A stretch of DNA of 64,000 nt, taken from the NCBI RefSeq assembly GCF_030767025.1, contig NZ_JASITE010000002.1, forward strand, positions 248,001-312,000, in the 5' to 3' direction. Below the pieces are notes generated by a model. That model saw only the letters and a program-made list of their open reading frames with translations, made no database searches and was not told the DNA's origin. Shown in pieces: positions 42,992-52,617 of this stretch. Made by a program: the position numbers and the translations under genes. Position 1 is the first letter of the stretch; each line of letters begins with the position of its first letter. The DNA comes from Nocardia sp. CC227C. Its GTDB lineage: Bacteria > Actinomycetota > Actinomycetes > Mycobacteriales > Mycobacteriaceae.

Positions 42992-43225
42992 CTACCCGCC
43001 GCGTTGCAGCCACAGGTAGAGCAGCAGGGTACCGATCCACAGGGCGGACAGGACGATCGTGGTCCACCTCGGTCGGCCGCGGCGCGGCGCGCGTCGCCGC
43101 CCCAGCCAGCCGGAATCCACGATCTCGTGCACTCGCGGCGGTGGGACCACGCCCGCATCCGCCGCCTCGGCCTCCGGTGGGCTCTCGATGTCGAGTTCGT
43201 CACCAGCGCCGTTACTGGAATCCAT
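42992..43225 (-). CDS. Small single-span membrane protein
   Basis: 77 residues, ATG at 43225. An acidic N-terminal part (DELDIESPPEAEAADAG) and a basic stretch (RRRAPRRGRPR) precede one transmembrane helix (about 54-73, TIVLSALWIGTLLLYLWLQ), giving an N-in topology by the positive-inside rule. No family recognised. It lies between recQ and smpB, 52 nt from the latter. Confidence 0.65.
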   Translation of the reverse strand: MDSSNGAGDELDIESPPEAEAADAGVVPPPRVHEIVDSGWLGRRRAPRRGRPRWTTIVLSALWIGTLLLYLWLQRGG

Positions 43226-43329
43226 GCCCGAAAGGTATCCCCGGCCAGGGCGTTTTATGCCTCCGACGCCGGTTCGGTACCCAATCGTGGGATTGCGGGG
43301 AAGTGGCGGGTGCCGCCCGGCGGAGCGAC

Positions 43330-45414
43330 CTACTCCCAGTCCGGCGGCGGCAGCTCGTCGTACTCCGGCGGCGGCTCGGGAAGCGGTATGTCGTCGGGAG
43401 CGTCGGATGCCGACACCGCCGCTCGACCGGTGCGGGCCGGTGTCGCACCGGACCGCGATCCGGTGGCGTTCGACCCGGTGTGACCCGCGGGCACACCCGA
43501 CCGACCCGCGCCGGGGGCACGATCTCCGGGCGCGAGCGCCGACGCGCCGGCTCCGGCCACGACCTCCAGCACTCCCTCGCCGTACTTGGCGCGCTTGCCC
43601 TCACCGATACCCGAGATACCGCCGAGATCGGCGAGTGAGGCGGGCTTGCGGGCGGCGATCTCGCGGAGCGTGGCGTCGTGGAACACCACGTAGGCGGGCA
43701 CGCCCTGCTCCTTGGCCACACCCGCACGCCAGGCCCGGAGCTTCTCGAACAGCTCGTTGTCGGCCGGGGACATGTCCGCGGCGGCGAGCCGGGAAGCCTT
43801 GCCGGACTTGGATGTGCGGGCCGCCTTGCTGCGTTCGGGTTCGCGGCGCAGTTTGACCTGGCGTTTCTCGAACAGCACCTGATTGCTGGCCTCGGTGAGG
43901 GTGAGCACGCCGTAGTCGCCGTGCACCGCCAGCAGCCCCTGGGCGAGGAGCTGGCGGATGACGCCGCGCCATTCGATATCGCGCAGTTCGCTGCCCACGC
44001 CGAACACCTTGAGTTCGTGGTGGGCGTGCTGTTCGACCTTGGGGTTGCGCTTGCCGATGAGGATGTCGACGATGTGGCCCGCGCCGAAACTCTGGCCGCG
44101 TTCCCGCTTCAGGCGCAGCACCGTGGACAGCACCTTCTGGGCCGCGACGGTGCCGTCCCAGGACTCGGGCGGGGTGAGGCAGGTATCGCAGTTGCCGCAC
44201 TTCTCCCCGGCCTGACCGAAGTAGTTGAGCAGCTGGGTGCGGCGGCACTCCACCGTTTCACACAGCGCCAGCATGGCGTCGAGGTGCAGTTGCAACTGCC
44301 GCCGATGCGCGGCGTCACCGTCGGAGAGGTCGATCATCTTGCGCTGCTGCACGACATCGCTGAGCCCGTAGACCATCCACGCCGTGGACGGGAGCCCGTC
44401 GCGTCCGGCGCGACCGGTCTCCTGGTAGTAGCCCTCCACCGATTTCGGCAGATCCAGATGCGCGACGAAGCGCACATCGGGTTTGTCGATACCCATGCCG
44501 AACGCGATGGTGGCGCAGACGACCAAACCGTCCTCACGCAGGAAGCGGGCCTGGTTGGTCGCCCGGGTGCGATTGTCCAGCCCCGCGTGATAGGGCACGG
44601 CCTCGATGCCGTTGGCGGTCAGGAAGGCCGCCGTCTTCTCCACCGAGTTGCGGGACAGGCAGTACACGATGCCCGCGTCCCCGGCGTGCTCGGCGCGAAT
44701 GAACGACAGCAGTTGCTGGTCGGCCCGGTTCTTGGCCTCGATCCGGTATTGGATGTTGGGCCGGTCGAAACTCGCGACGAAGTGTTTCGCCCCGGTCAGA
44801 TCCAGCCGCTGGGCGATCTCCTTGCGGGTCGCCTCGGTCGCGGTGGCGGTGAGCGCGATGCGCGGAACATCCGGCCAGCGCTCGTGCAGCATGGACAGCG
44901 CCAGATAGTCGGGCCGGAAATCGTGGCCCCACTGCGAGACACAGTGCGCCTCGTCGATGGCGAAGACGGAGATCTTGCCGCGGTCCAGCAGTTGCGCGGT
45001 GGCGTCCAGCCGCAGTCGTTCCGGCGCGAGGTAGAGCACATCCAGCTCCCCCGCCACGAATTGCGCCTCCACCGTGCGCCGTTCGTCGGGAAACTGGGTG
45101 GAGTTGAGGAACCCGGCCCGCACGCCGAGGGCGTTGAGCGCGTCCACCTGATCCTGCATGAGCGCGATGAGCGGTGAGATCACCACGCCGACGCCGGGAC
45201 GCACCAGCGCCGGGATCTGATAGCACAGCGATTTGCCGCCGCCGGTGGGCATGAGCACCAGCGCGTCACCGCCGGAGATCACCTGGTCGACAATGGCCGC
45301 TTGCGGCCCCCGGAAACTGTCGTAACCGAATACCCGGCGTAGCACCTCGTGCGCGGCGTCACTGCCGACGTCGGCACCAGTGGCGGACATGGTCTCGATC
45401 TCCGGGGCACTCAC
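43330..45414 (-). CDS. recQ: ATP-dependent DNA helicase RecQ
   Basis: 694 residues, GTG at 45414 (ATG 45390 possible). Helicase motifs: Walker [10 protein letters not shown] (K61), DEAH ([20 protein letters not shown], including the aromatic loop), SAT-like ALTATAT, and motif [12 protein letters not shown]. Next come the zinc-binding/RQC region with the Cys cluster CGNCDTC, and an HRDC domain (about 585-635, [20 protein letters not shown]). A Gly/Pro/Ala-rich tail of about 55 residues is extra to the family. It unwinds 3'-tailed DNA in recombinational repair. Its place between ftsX and smpB is unusual. Confidence 0.95.
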   Translation of the reverse strand: MSAPEIETMSATGADVGSDAAHEVLRRVFGYDSFRGPQAAIVDQVISGGDALVLMPTGGGKSLCYQIPALVRPGVGVVISPLIALMQDQVDALNALGVRAGFLNSTQFPDERRTVEAQFVAGELDVLYLAPERLRLDATAQLLDRGKISVFAIDEAHCVSQWGHDFRPDYLALSMLHERWPDVPRIALTATATEATRKEIAQRLDLTGAKHFVASFDRPNIQYRIEAKNRADQQLLSFIRAEHAGDAGIVYCLSRNSVEKTAAFLTANGIEAVPYHAGLDNRTRATNQARFLREDGLVVCATIAFGMGIDKPDVRFVAHLDLPKSVEGYYQETGRAGRDGLPSTAWMVYGLSDVVQQRKMIDLSDGDAAHRRQLQLHLDAMLALCETVECRRTQLLNYFGQAGEKCGNCDTCLTPPESWDGTVAAQKVLSTVLRLKRERGQSFGAGHIVDILIGKRNPKVEQHAHHELKVFGVGSELRDIEWRGVIRQLLAQGLLAVHGDYGVLTLTEASNQVLFEKRQVKLRREPERSKAARTSKSGKASRLAAADMSPADNELFEKLRAWRAGVAKEQGVPAYVVFHDATLREIAARKPASLADLGGISGIGEGKRAKYGEGVLEVVAGAGASALAPGDRAPGAGRSGVPAGHTGSNATGSRSGATPARTGRAAVSASDAPDDIPLPEPPPEYDELPPPDWE

Positions 45415-45498
45415 CCCGGCAATCCTACGGATCGACGCCGACAGGGGAACCCCGTTGTCCGGTCCCCGCGAGACTTCGCACCGTTTGTTCGCGGACGA

Positions 45499-46403
45499 TC
45501 ACTCCCGCACGTAGTACCGCAGTGCGGCATAGGCCGTCAGCGCGGCGAATCCGACACCGACCGGCAGGATGACGAACGACACCGCCGCGATGTCGTCACC
45601 GCTGATACCCGGCAGCACGCGATTGTCGAACAGGTCGCCCAGCGCCCGGTTGATCACCAGCGGCTTGGCCATGAACAGTCCCGCCACCGCCAGCGCCGAC
45701 CCCACCAGCGCGGCCAGCACGGCTTCCAGCAGGAACGGCAGCTGCGTGTACCAGCGGGTCGCGCCGACCAGACGCATGATGCCCACCTCGGTCTTGCGGG
45801 CCAGGGCCGCCACCTGCACCATGTTCGCGATGAGCAGCAGCGCCGCGAACGCCTGCAACAGCGCCAAACCGAATGCGGCATTGCGCAATCCGACGAAGAA
45901 GCTCACCAGCCGGTCGACGATGTCCTTGTCGTTGAGCACCGTCATCACGCCCGGCCGCGTCGCGAACTCGTCGTAGATGGCCTGATAGTTCTCGGCGTCG
46001 GTCAGCTTCACCCGGAACGACGCGGGCAGCCCCTCCTTGGTGACCTCGTCGGCCAGCCCCGGCTGATCCTTGAAGGTGGTCTCCTTGACCTCCTGCACCG
46101 CCTCCTCGCTGTTGACGAACTGCACGCTCGCCACCATGTCGTTCGCCTTCAGGTCCGCCTGCAGCGATGCGCAGGGTTCGGCGAGGCAATCCGGGTCGGT
46201 GCTGGAGACGACATCGTCGAGATACAGCCGGATCTCGACGCGGTCCATGTAGAAGTTCTCGATCTTGTCCGCCATGCGCACCGCGAGCAGGCCGCCGCCG
46301 AGCATGGTCAGCGACACCGCGGTGGTGAGAATCATGGCGATGGTCATGGTGATGTTGCGGCGCAGGCCGGTGAACACCTCACCGAATAGGAAGCCGATGC
46401 GCA

Positions 46404-46404
<1 letters not shown>
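45499..46404 (-). CDS. ftsX: Cell division permease-like protein FtsX
   Basis: 301 residues: short cytoplasmic start, TM1 (about 22-45), a periplasmic domain (about 46-165, with a Cys pair C73/C78 as in mycobacterial FtsX), then three helices (from about 172) and the short C-terminus. FtsEX is an ABC-type complex that senses division state and activates peptidoglycan hydrolases (RipC-type in mycobacteria). The ATG overlaps the ftsE TAA by 1 nt. Confidence 0.96.
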
Positions 46405-47093
<689 letters not shown>

Positions 47094-47150
47094 GGGGAGC
47101 CAGTGTAGCCAGGCGCGCCGCACACACCGGCGCGCCGCGCGGCCTCGGGT

Positions 47151-47348
47151 TCAGCGGGGCGGCGGGGCCACACCGCCGGTCGCGTCATTGTTGAGCACCG
47201 AGTTGACGATGGGGGTATACGCCGGTCGCTGTGAGTCTTCCGGCTTGACGAGGATGTACAGCACGAATGTCGCGACCCACACGGTCATCAGGATCGCTGT
47301 GGATTTGCGGGCTTTCAGCGTGAAGCCCGGTGATTTACGCAGTTTCAC
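47151..47348 (-). CDS. Small single-span membrane protein
   Basis: 65 residues, GTG at 47348. Basic N-terminus (KLRKSPGFTLKARKS), one helix (about 17-34, TAILMTVWVATFVLYILVK) and an extracytoplasmic Pro/Asn-rich tail. The first 14 nt overlap the 3' end of the mscS gene, so it is translated from the same message. Located upstream of ftsEX; a role in envelope function is inference only. Confidence 0.7.
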   Translation of the reverse strand: MKLRKSPGFTLKARKSTAILMTVWVATFVLYILVKPEDSQRPAYTPIVNSVLNNDATGGVAPPPR

Positions 47349-48192
47349 TCAGACCCTCTCGGCGCAGCGCCGCGGCCACCCGCACCCGCAGCTCGCGCCC
47401 TACTTCGAACTGTTTGCCCGGCAACGTCCGGGCGACCATCTTGATGTTCATCTGATCGACGGTGAGATCTTCGACACCCATGACCGTCGGCTCGTCGAGC
47501 AACAGCGATTTGAGCTTGCGATCGGCGAAAGCGCGGCTGCAGACCTCGTGCAGGATCTCGTTGACCCGGTTGATGTCGGCGCTGGCGGGTACGGGCACGT
47601 CGATGGCCGCACGCGCCCAATCCTTCGACAGATTGACAACTTTCACGATCTGACCATTGGGTACGGTGATCACTTCGCCGTCAGCGTTGCGCAGCGTGGT
47701 GATACGCAAGGTGACGTCCTCTACCGTACCTTCAGCATCCTGTGATGAGCCCGTTACCGCAATGCTGACGACATCACCATAGCCGTACTGCTTTTCGGTG
47801 ATGAGGAAGAAACCGGCCAGTATGTCCTGCACGATGCGCTGCGCACCGAAACCGAGCGCCGCACCGAGCACCGCCGCCGGGGCGACCAGACCACCGAGCT
47901 GAAATCCCAAGCGCTGCAATACTTCCAAACCGACCAGGAAGTACACCAGCGACAACACCACCCAGGTGAGCACCTGGGCGAGCGCATGCCGATGCTTGGC
48001 CGCCTCCGAGCGCACCAGCGAATCGCTGCTGTGGAATCCGGCGTCGATCCGGCGGGTCACCCGGTCGCGCACGTAGGTCACGAACCGGCTGAACAGCATC
48101 GCGCCGACGATCAGCAGCACGATCTCGAGTCCGCTCGACCGGACCCAGTTGCCGAAATCCGCGGCGGTACTCGCGGCGAGCAGCATCTGCAT
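47335..48192 (-). CDS. MscS-family small-conductance mechanosensitive channel
   Basis: 285 residues. Helices at about 20-38, 70-90 and 95-125 are followed by the Gly/Ala-rich pore helix (GGLVAPAAVLGAALGFGAQRIVQDILAGFFLI) and the cytoplasmic beta domain (GDVVSI, GTVEDVTLRITTLRNADGEVITVPNGQIVKVVNLSKDW). It is shorter than E. coli MscK-type channels but matches the MscS core. It releases solutes on hypo-osmotic shock. It sits between prfB and ftsE, as in several actinobacteria. Confidence 0.93.
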   Translation of the reverse strand: MQMLLAASTAADFGNWVRSSGLEIVLLIVGAMLFSRFVTYVRDRVTRRIDAGFHSSDSLVRSEAAKHRHALAQVLTWVVLSLVYFLVGLEVLQRLGFQLGGLVAPAAVLGAALGFGAQRIVQDILAGFFLITEKQYGYGDVVSIAVTGSSQDAEGTVEDVTLRITTLRNADGEVITVPNGQIVKVVNLSKDWARAAIDVPVPASADINRVNEILHEVCSRAFADRKLKSLLLDEPTVMGVEDLTVDQMNIKMVARTLPGKQFEVGRELRVRVAAALRREGLSETA

Positions 48193-48279
48193 GGTTGTAC
48201 CTCGAGTCAGCGCTCAGTGATCGTGCCGCGGAGGGTTGCCGGTCGTGCTCCGGCATCCGCCAGCGGATGCCGCCCGCGC

Positions 48280-49398
48280 TCAGGCATCTTGATTCTGCTG
48301 CATGCGCCAGCGGATCCCGCTCTCGATGAAGGAGTCGATATCGCCGTCCAGCACCGCCGACGGATTGTTGACCTCGTAGTTGGTGCGCAGATCCTTCACC
48401 ATCTGATATGGGTGCAGCACGTAGGACCGCATCTGGTTGCCCCACGACGCGCCCTCGTTGGTCTTGAGCGCGTCCATCTGCGCGCGCTCCTCCTGCCGCT
48501 TGCGCTCCAGCAGCTTGGCCTGGAGCACCCGCATGGCCGAGATCTTGTTCTGTAGCTGCGACTTCTCGTTCTGGCAGGTGACCACGATGCCGGTCGGGAT
48601 GTGCGTGAGGCGCACCGCCGAGTCCGTGGTGTTGACGCTCTGACCGCCGGGTCCGGAGGAGCGGTATACGTCGACGCGCACCTCGTTGTCCGGAATCTCG
48701 ATGTGGTCGGTGGTCTCGACCACGGGCAGTACTTCGACCTCGGCGAAGGAGGTCTGGCGGCGGCCCTGGTTGTCGAACGGGCTGATACGCACCAGGCGGT
48801 GCGTGCCCATCTCCACCGACAGGGTGCCGTAGGCGTACGGGGTCTTGACGGCGAAGGTGGCCGACTTGATACCGGCCTCTTCCGCGTAGGAGGTGTCGTA
48901 GATCTCCACCGGGTACTTGTGCCGCTCGGCCCAGCGCACGTACATGCGCATGAGCATCTGCGCCCAGTCGGCGGCGTCCACGCCGCCCGCGCCGGAGCGG
49001 ATATTGACCAGCGCCTCACGCTTGTCGTACTCGCCCGACAGCAGGGTGCGGACCTCCATGGCCTCCACATCGGCGTGCAGGGCCGCGCGCTCGGCGTCGG
49101 CGTCGGCGACGGCCTGGGTGCGGGCCTCGCCCTCCTCGCCCTCGGCGAGTTCGTAGAGCACGGGCAGGTCCTCGAGCCGCTGGCGCAGGTCACGCACGCG
49201 GCGCAGTTCGCCCTGGGCGTGCGAGAGCTCGCTGGTGACGGCCTGGGCGTGTTCCTGGTTGTTCCACAGCTCCGGGTCGGCGGCCTGCTGCTCCAGCTCG
49301 TCGATGCGGCGGACCAACTCGTCGATATCGAGCACCGACTCGACGGTCTTCAGGGTCGCGTCGAGTTCGGCAAGATCAGCGGAGACGTCAGGATGCAC
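48280..49398 (-). CDS. prfB: Peptide chain release factor 2
   Basis: 372 residues from GTG 49398, matching the usual [19 protein letters not shown] start; the TTG at 49407 is less likely. RF2 hallmarks: SPF anticodon tripeptide in [11 protein letters not shown] (206-208) and GGQ in [12 protein letters not shown] (251-253). It reads UGA and UAA. No in-frame UGA or programmed frameshift is needed here, as the frame is continuous. First gene of the prfB-mscS-ftsEX-recQ-smpB-ssrA block. Confidence 0.96.
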   Translation of the reverse strand: MHPDVSADLAELDATLKTVESVLDIDELVRRIDELEQQAADPELWNNQEHAQAVTSELSHAQGELRRVRDLRQRLEDLPVLYELAEGEEGEARTQAVADADAERAALHADVEAMEVRTLLSGEYDKREALVNIRSGAGGVDAADWAQMLMRMYVRWAERHKYPVEIYDTSYAEEAGIKSATFAVKTPYAYGTLSVEMGTHRLVRISPFDNQGRRQTSFAEVEVLPVVETTDHIEIPDNEVRVDVYRSSGPGGQSVNTTDSAVRLTHIPTGIVVTCQNEKSQLQNKISAMRVLQAKLLERKRQEERAQMDALKTNEGASWGNQMRSYVLHPYQMVKDLRTNYEVNNPSAVLDGDIDSFIESGIRWRMQQNQDA

Positions 49399-49788
49399 GG
49401 TGTTCAAGGCTACAGGGCCGCCTCTCCGAAATTTAAGCGCCCGGCTCGGGTGCCGCGACGGGGTTTTGCACGCGTATCGCCGGTCGGGAGCCGATCCGGG
49501 ACCGCGGGAATTCGATGAGGTGCCCGCCCTCGGGCGCGATGGCCCGCAGCGGACGGTGGAATGGCGAGTCGATGGGAAGCCGTCGGCCGCGGGATCGCCC
49601 GGCGCGGCCGGTTCTCTTCACACCTCGGAACGCGGCGACTGGTCGACGCCCCGTCGCGCGGCGCGCGACACGGCTTCCTGGAATTCGCTTCGATCGGTCA
49701 CGGTGACATGGTACGCCGAGTCCGCATCGCTGACGAGTGGAAAAGCTTCCCGCCCAAGGGATTACCGAGACGGGCCGCCCGGTCCGCG
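49399..49788. other. 390-bp region without a supported gene
   Basis: It lies upstream of prfB and downstream of the minus-strand XRE gene. Short frames exist (a 62-codon minus-strand frame, 49433-49621), but none has a ribosome-binding site or a recognisable product. It should contain the prfB promoter. Confidence 0.5.
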
Positions 49789-50640
49789 TCAGCCGAGGGC
49801 ACGCAGACCGCCGGGACGGCGTCCGACCAGCCGGTCCAGGGCGGCGGCGGTGGGGTCGTCGGCGGGGAGGTGGACCAGAACATGCTGGTCGTCGTCGACG
49901 GAGAGATCCAGGCGCTCCCAGGCCAGGCGGAGTTCGCCGGCCTCCGGGTGGACCAGGCGGTGGATGCCGTTGGCGGCGGCGAAACCGGGTACCGAGAGCA
50001 CCCGGTCGGTGAATTCCGGGCCGACGGTGACGGCGAGTTCGTCGGCCAGCGCCGCGACCAGGGCATCGGAGCGGAAGGGACCGGCTTTCAGGGTGGCGAC
50101 GGCGGCGTCGGCCAGGTGCGCCCAGTCCGGGTAGGTGGTGCGGGCGCGGGGATCGGCGAAGACGTAGCGGGTGAAGTTGGCGGGCAGGCCGGAATCGAGC
50201 AGGCCCGAAGGTTCCATGAGCCCGCGATAGCCTTCCGTGCAGGCCAGCACCTCACCGAGTCGGTTGAGCACCGCGGCGGGCGCGGGTTCGAGCCGGTCGA
50301 GGATGGCGAGCACGGCCGGGCGCACCTCCCGGTTGGGCAGGGCGCCGCCCAGGCAGTGGAAGCCGCGCCCGCCCTTCTGCATCTGATACAGGTGAATGCG
50401 TTCACTGGAGGTCAGCCGCAGCGCGTCCGCCAGCGCCGACAGCACCTCCGCCGAGGGATGCCGGTCCCGTCCCTGTTCCAACCGGGTGAGGTATTCGACG
50501 CTCACCCCGGCCAGCGTGGCGAGTTCGGAGCGGCGCAGGCCGGGCGTGCGCCGCCGCGATCCGGCCGGCAGCCCCACCGCCGCGGGCGTGACCGCCTCGC
50601 GCCGACTACGCAGGAACAGCCCCATCTCGTTGTCGCTCAC
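49789..50640 (-). CDS. XRE-family regulator with MmyB-like ligand domain
   Basis: 283 residues. Residues about 8-75 form the helix-turn-helix (RRRTPGLRRSELATLAGVSVEYLTRLEQGRDRHPSAEVLSALADALRL). Residues about 105-280 are the MmyB/MLTR-like domain (VLNRLGEVLACTEGYRGLM, FADPRARTTYPDW, HPEAGELRLAWERLDL), a PAS-like fold that binds small molecules such as fatty acids. It is divergent from an FMN reductase gene, which it probably regulates; an inverted repeat lies between them. Confidence 0.9.
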   Translation of the reverse strand: MSDNEMGLFLRSRREAVTPAAVGLPAGSRRRTPGLRRSELATLAGVSVEYLTRLEQGRDRHPSAEVLSALADALRLTSSERIHLYQMQKGGRGFHCLGGALPNREVRPAVLAILDRLEPAPAAVLNRLGEVLACTEGYRGLMEPSGLLDSGLPANFTRYVFADPRARTTYPDWAHLADAAVATLKAGPFRSDALVAALADELAVTVGPEFTDRVLSVPGFAAANGIHRLVHPEAGELRLAWERLDLSVDDDQHVLVHLPADDPTAAALDRLVGRRPGGLRALG

Positions 50641-50669
50641 CTCTCGAACGTAACAGCGCCCGCACCCCG

Positions 50670-50696
50670 GAGAGTGGCCCTGCCGCTACCACTCTC
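50670..50696. promoter_or_regulatory. Candidate operator between the XRE regulator and the FMN reductase
   Basis: Inverted repeat GAGAGTGG / CCACTCTC with an 11-bp centre, midway in the 189-bp divergent intergenic region. MmyB-like regulators commonly control the flavin oxidoreductase divergent to them; binding here is inference. Confidence 0.5.
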
Positions 50697-50829
50697 GGCG
50701 CGGCCTCCCCACCGCGCCCGAGCGGCGGCAGAGTCGAACTCGGCAACCGCGCACCGAGCGCCGGCACGCGCTCGGTTGCCCGACCGCACCCGCGGCCGCC
50801 AACGCCACTCGACTCGTCAAGGAGCTCTC

Positions 50830-51426
50830 ATGTCCGGCACTCCCCTGCGCCTCGCGGTGATCATCGCCAGTGTTCGCGAGGGCCGCTTCGGCCCGGTGGT
50901 CGCGAACTGGATCACCGAGTACGCCCGCGCACACGGCGGTTTCGAGGTGGATCTGATCGACCTGGCGGAATCGAACCTGCCACACGCCCTGCCCGCGGTC
51001 TCCCCGCTCATGGATCCCGACCCGCCCCGCCCGGCGGGCATGGTCGACCTGACCGAACGCCTGGGCGCGGCCGACGCGTTCGTCATCGTCACCCCGGAGT
51101 TCAACCGCAGCTACCCGAGCTCCCTCAAGGCCGCCATCGACTGGCATTTCACCCAGTGGAACCGCAAGGCCATCGCCTTCGTCGGCTACAGCGGCAACAG
51201 CGGCGGCATCCTGGCCATCGAACACCTGCGCCAGGTCTTCAACGAACTCCACGCCCACACCGTCCGCGGCTACGTCTCCTTCCCCCGCTTCTACCTGCTG
51301 TTCGACGCCGAGGGAAAGCTGCTCGACCCCACCGGCCCCGAGGAAGCCGCGACCGCCATGCTCGACGAACTCCACTGGTGGTCGGCCGCCCTGGCCGCCG
51401 CCCGTACGCAGCCGGCGAGTGTGTGA
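50830..51426 (+). CDS. NAD(P)H-dependent FMN reductase family protein
   Basis: 198 residues, ATG at 50830 with AAGGAGC upstream. Flavodoxin-like fold: AVIIASVREGRFGPVVANWI (FMN phosphate loop), VIVTPEFNRSYPSSLKAAIDW (isoalloxazine-binding, the classical TPEYN-type motif with F for Y) and FVGYSGNSGGILAIEHLRQV. Reduces FMN or quinones with NAD(P)H. It is divergent from an MmyB-type regulator. Confidence 0.92.
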   Translation: MSGTPLRLAVIIASVREGRFGPVVANWITEYARAHGGFEVDLIDLAESNLPHALPAVSPLMDPDPPRPAGMVDLTERLGAADAFVIVTPEFNRSYPSSLKAAIDWHFTQWNRKAIAFVGYSGNSGGILAIEHLRQVFNELHAHTVRGYVSFPRFYLLFDAEGKLLDPTGPEEAATAMLDELHWWSAALAAARTQPASV

Positions 51427-51494
51427 CCTATCGATCGTCATCGGGAAGGCCGGCCGACAGGTCCGGTGGCGGGTGACAGGTTACGGTTTGGGGC

Positions 51495-52280
51495 GTGACC
51501 TCGTATTCCAGTGACCTCGAACTCGCCCTGCGGATGGCCGATGCGGCCGATGGGATTACCCGTGATCGGTTCGGTGCGCTCGATCTGAAGATCGACTCGA
51601 AGCCGGATCTGACGCCGGTGTCGGATGCGGATCTCGCGGTGGAGCGGGAGATCCGGGCGATATTGGCGGCGGAGCGGCCGGGCGACGCGGTATTGGGTGA
51701 GGAGTTCGGCGGGGAGGCCGAGTTCAGGGGGCGGCAGTGGGTGGTCGATCCGATCGACGGGACCAAGAACTTCGTGCGCGGGGTGCCGGTGTGGGCGACG
51801 CTCATCGCGCTGCTGGAGGACGGCGAGCCGGTGGTGGGCGTGGTGAGCGCTCCGGCACTGGCGCGGCGCTGGTGGGCGGCGCGCGGGGCGGGGGCGTGGA
51901 GCAGTTTCGAGTCGGGTGAGCCGAAGGCGATCTCGGTGTCGGCGGTGCCGCTGCTGGGTTCGGCCAGCCTGGCGATCTCCAGCCTGTCGGGGTGGCGCGA
52001 TATCGGCCGCCGGGATCAGCTCATCACGCTCACCGACGAGGTGTGGCGGGTGCGCGGCTACGGCGACTTCTTCGGATACGCGCTGCTGGCGGAGGGCGCG
52101 GTGGATATCGTCACCGAACCCGAACTGTCCCTGTGGGATATGGCCGCGCTGGACATCCTCATCAGGGAGGCGGGCGGCCGCTTCACCGCTCTGGACGGCA
52201 CCCCCGGCCCGCACGGCGGCAGCGCGGTGGCCACCAACGGTCTGCTGCACGACGTGGTGCTGGCCGCGCTGGCGAGCTGA
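51495..52280 (+). CDS. hisN: Histidinol-phosphatase of the inositol monophosphatase family
   Basis: 261 residues, GTG at 51495. IMPase-fold metal site: E69-E70 in LGEEFGG, D85 and D88 in [12 protein letters not shown], and the second motif [20 protein letters not shown]. In actinobacteria the penultimate step of histidine synthesis is done by this family (HisN). Proximity to the fadE24-fadE23 pair recalls the M. tuberculosis Rv3137-Rv3140 neighbourhood, which supports HisN over a general inositol phosphatase. Confidence 0.88.
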   Translation: MTSYSSDLELALRMADAADGITRDRFGALDLKIDSKPDLTPVSDADLAVEREIRAILAAERPGDAVLGEEFGGEAEFRGRQWVVDPIDGTKNFVRGVPVWATLIALLEDGEPVVGVVSAPALARRWWAARGAGAWSSFESGEPKAISVSAVPLLGSASLAISSLSGWRDIGRRDQLITLTDEVWRVRGYGDFFGYALLAEGAVDIVTEPELSLWDMAALDILIREAGGRFTALDGTPGPHGGSAVATNGLLHDVVLAALAS

Positions 52281-52300
52281 GTTCACGCCGGGAACGACAA

Positions 52301-52330
52301 GAACGCCCCCGCTCCGTCGCGGGGGCGTTC
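52301..52330. terminator. Bidirectional terminator
   Basis: Perfect 12-bp stem GAACGCCCCCGC / GCGGGGGCGTTC with a 6-nt loop, between the convergent hisN gene and the 32-residue peptide gene. Confidence 0.8.
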
Positions 52331-52346
52331 CACTGTCCGGAGGTAA

Positions 52347-52445
52347 CTAGGCGGATCCGGTGCCGCCACCATCCATGGGGCCGATCAGCACCCCGACGAG
52401 ACCACCGAGCAGACCAACGACTACAGAGACGAGTCCTGACAACAT
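52347..52445 (-). CDS. 32-residue hydrophobic peptide
   Basis: Tiny gene: ATG at 52445, excellent AAGGAGG site (revealed as CCTCCTTT at 52452-52459), TAG at 52349, then a terminator. The product has a Gly/Val/Leu transmembrane-like helix (LVSVVVGLLGGLVGVLIG) and a polar Gly/Thr tail. No family is known to me. Size and hydrophobicity resemble membrane-active or toxin-type peptides and small regulatory membrane proteins. The 170 bp upstream hold no other gene. Confidence 0.65.
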   Translation of the reverse strand: MLSGLVSVVVGLLGGLVGVLIGPMDGGGTGSA

Positions 52446-52617
52446 GACTTTCCTCCTTTCGCCTCGGTGAAAAACGTAGCGGCCCTTGACAGTTGACGAG
52501 ATGAGATCGAAATAACCGAACGAAACTCCTCGTTATACAGATCTTGCAACGCAGCGAATCACTTTGAAAACAAGGGGTTTCGAGTACCTGCGAGCGCAAT
52601 TGCGTTGTGTTCGAACC

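Noticed and set aside
43678..45177. 499-residue frame opposite recQ
   Set aside because: Shadow of a clearly real helicase with all motifs.
49399..49407. Programmed frameshift or TTG start of prfB
   Set aside because: The frame is continuous and the GTG at 49398 gives the standard N-terminus; no in-frame UGA is present.
49433..49621. 62-codon minus-strand gene upstream of prfB
   Set aside because: No ribosome-binding site and no recognisable or protein-like pattern.
49561..51426. 621-residue plus-strand frame joined to the FMN reductase
   Set aside because: The first two thirds are the antisense of the XRE regulator; the reductase has its own start and AAGGAGC site at 50830.
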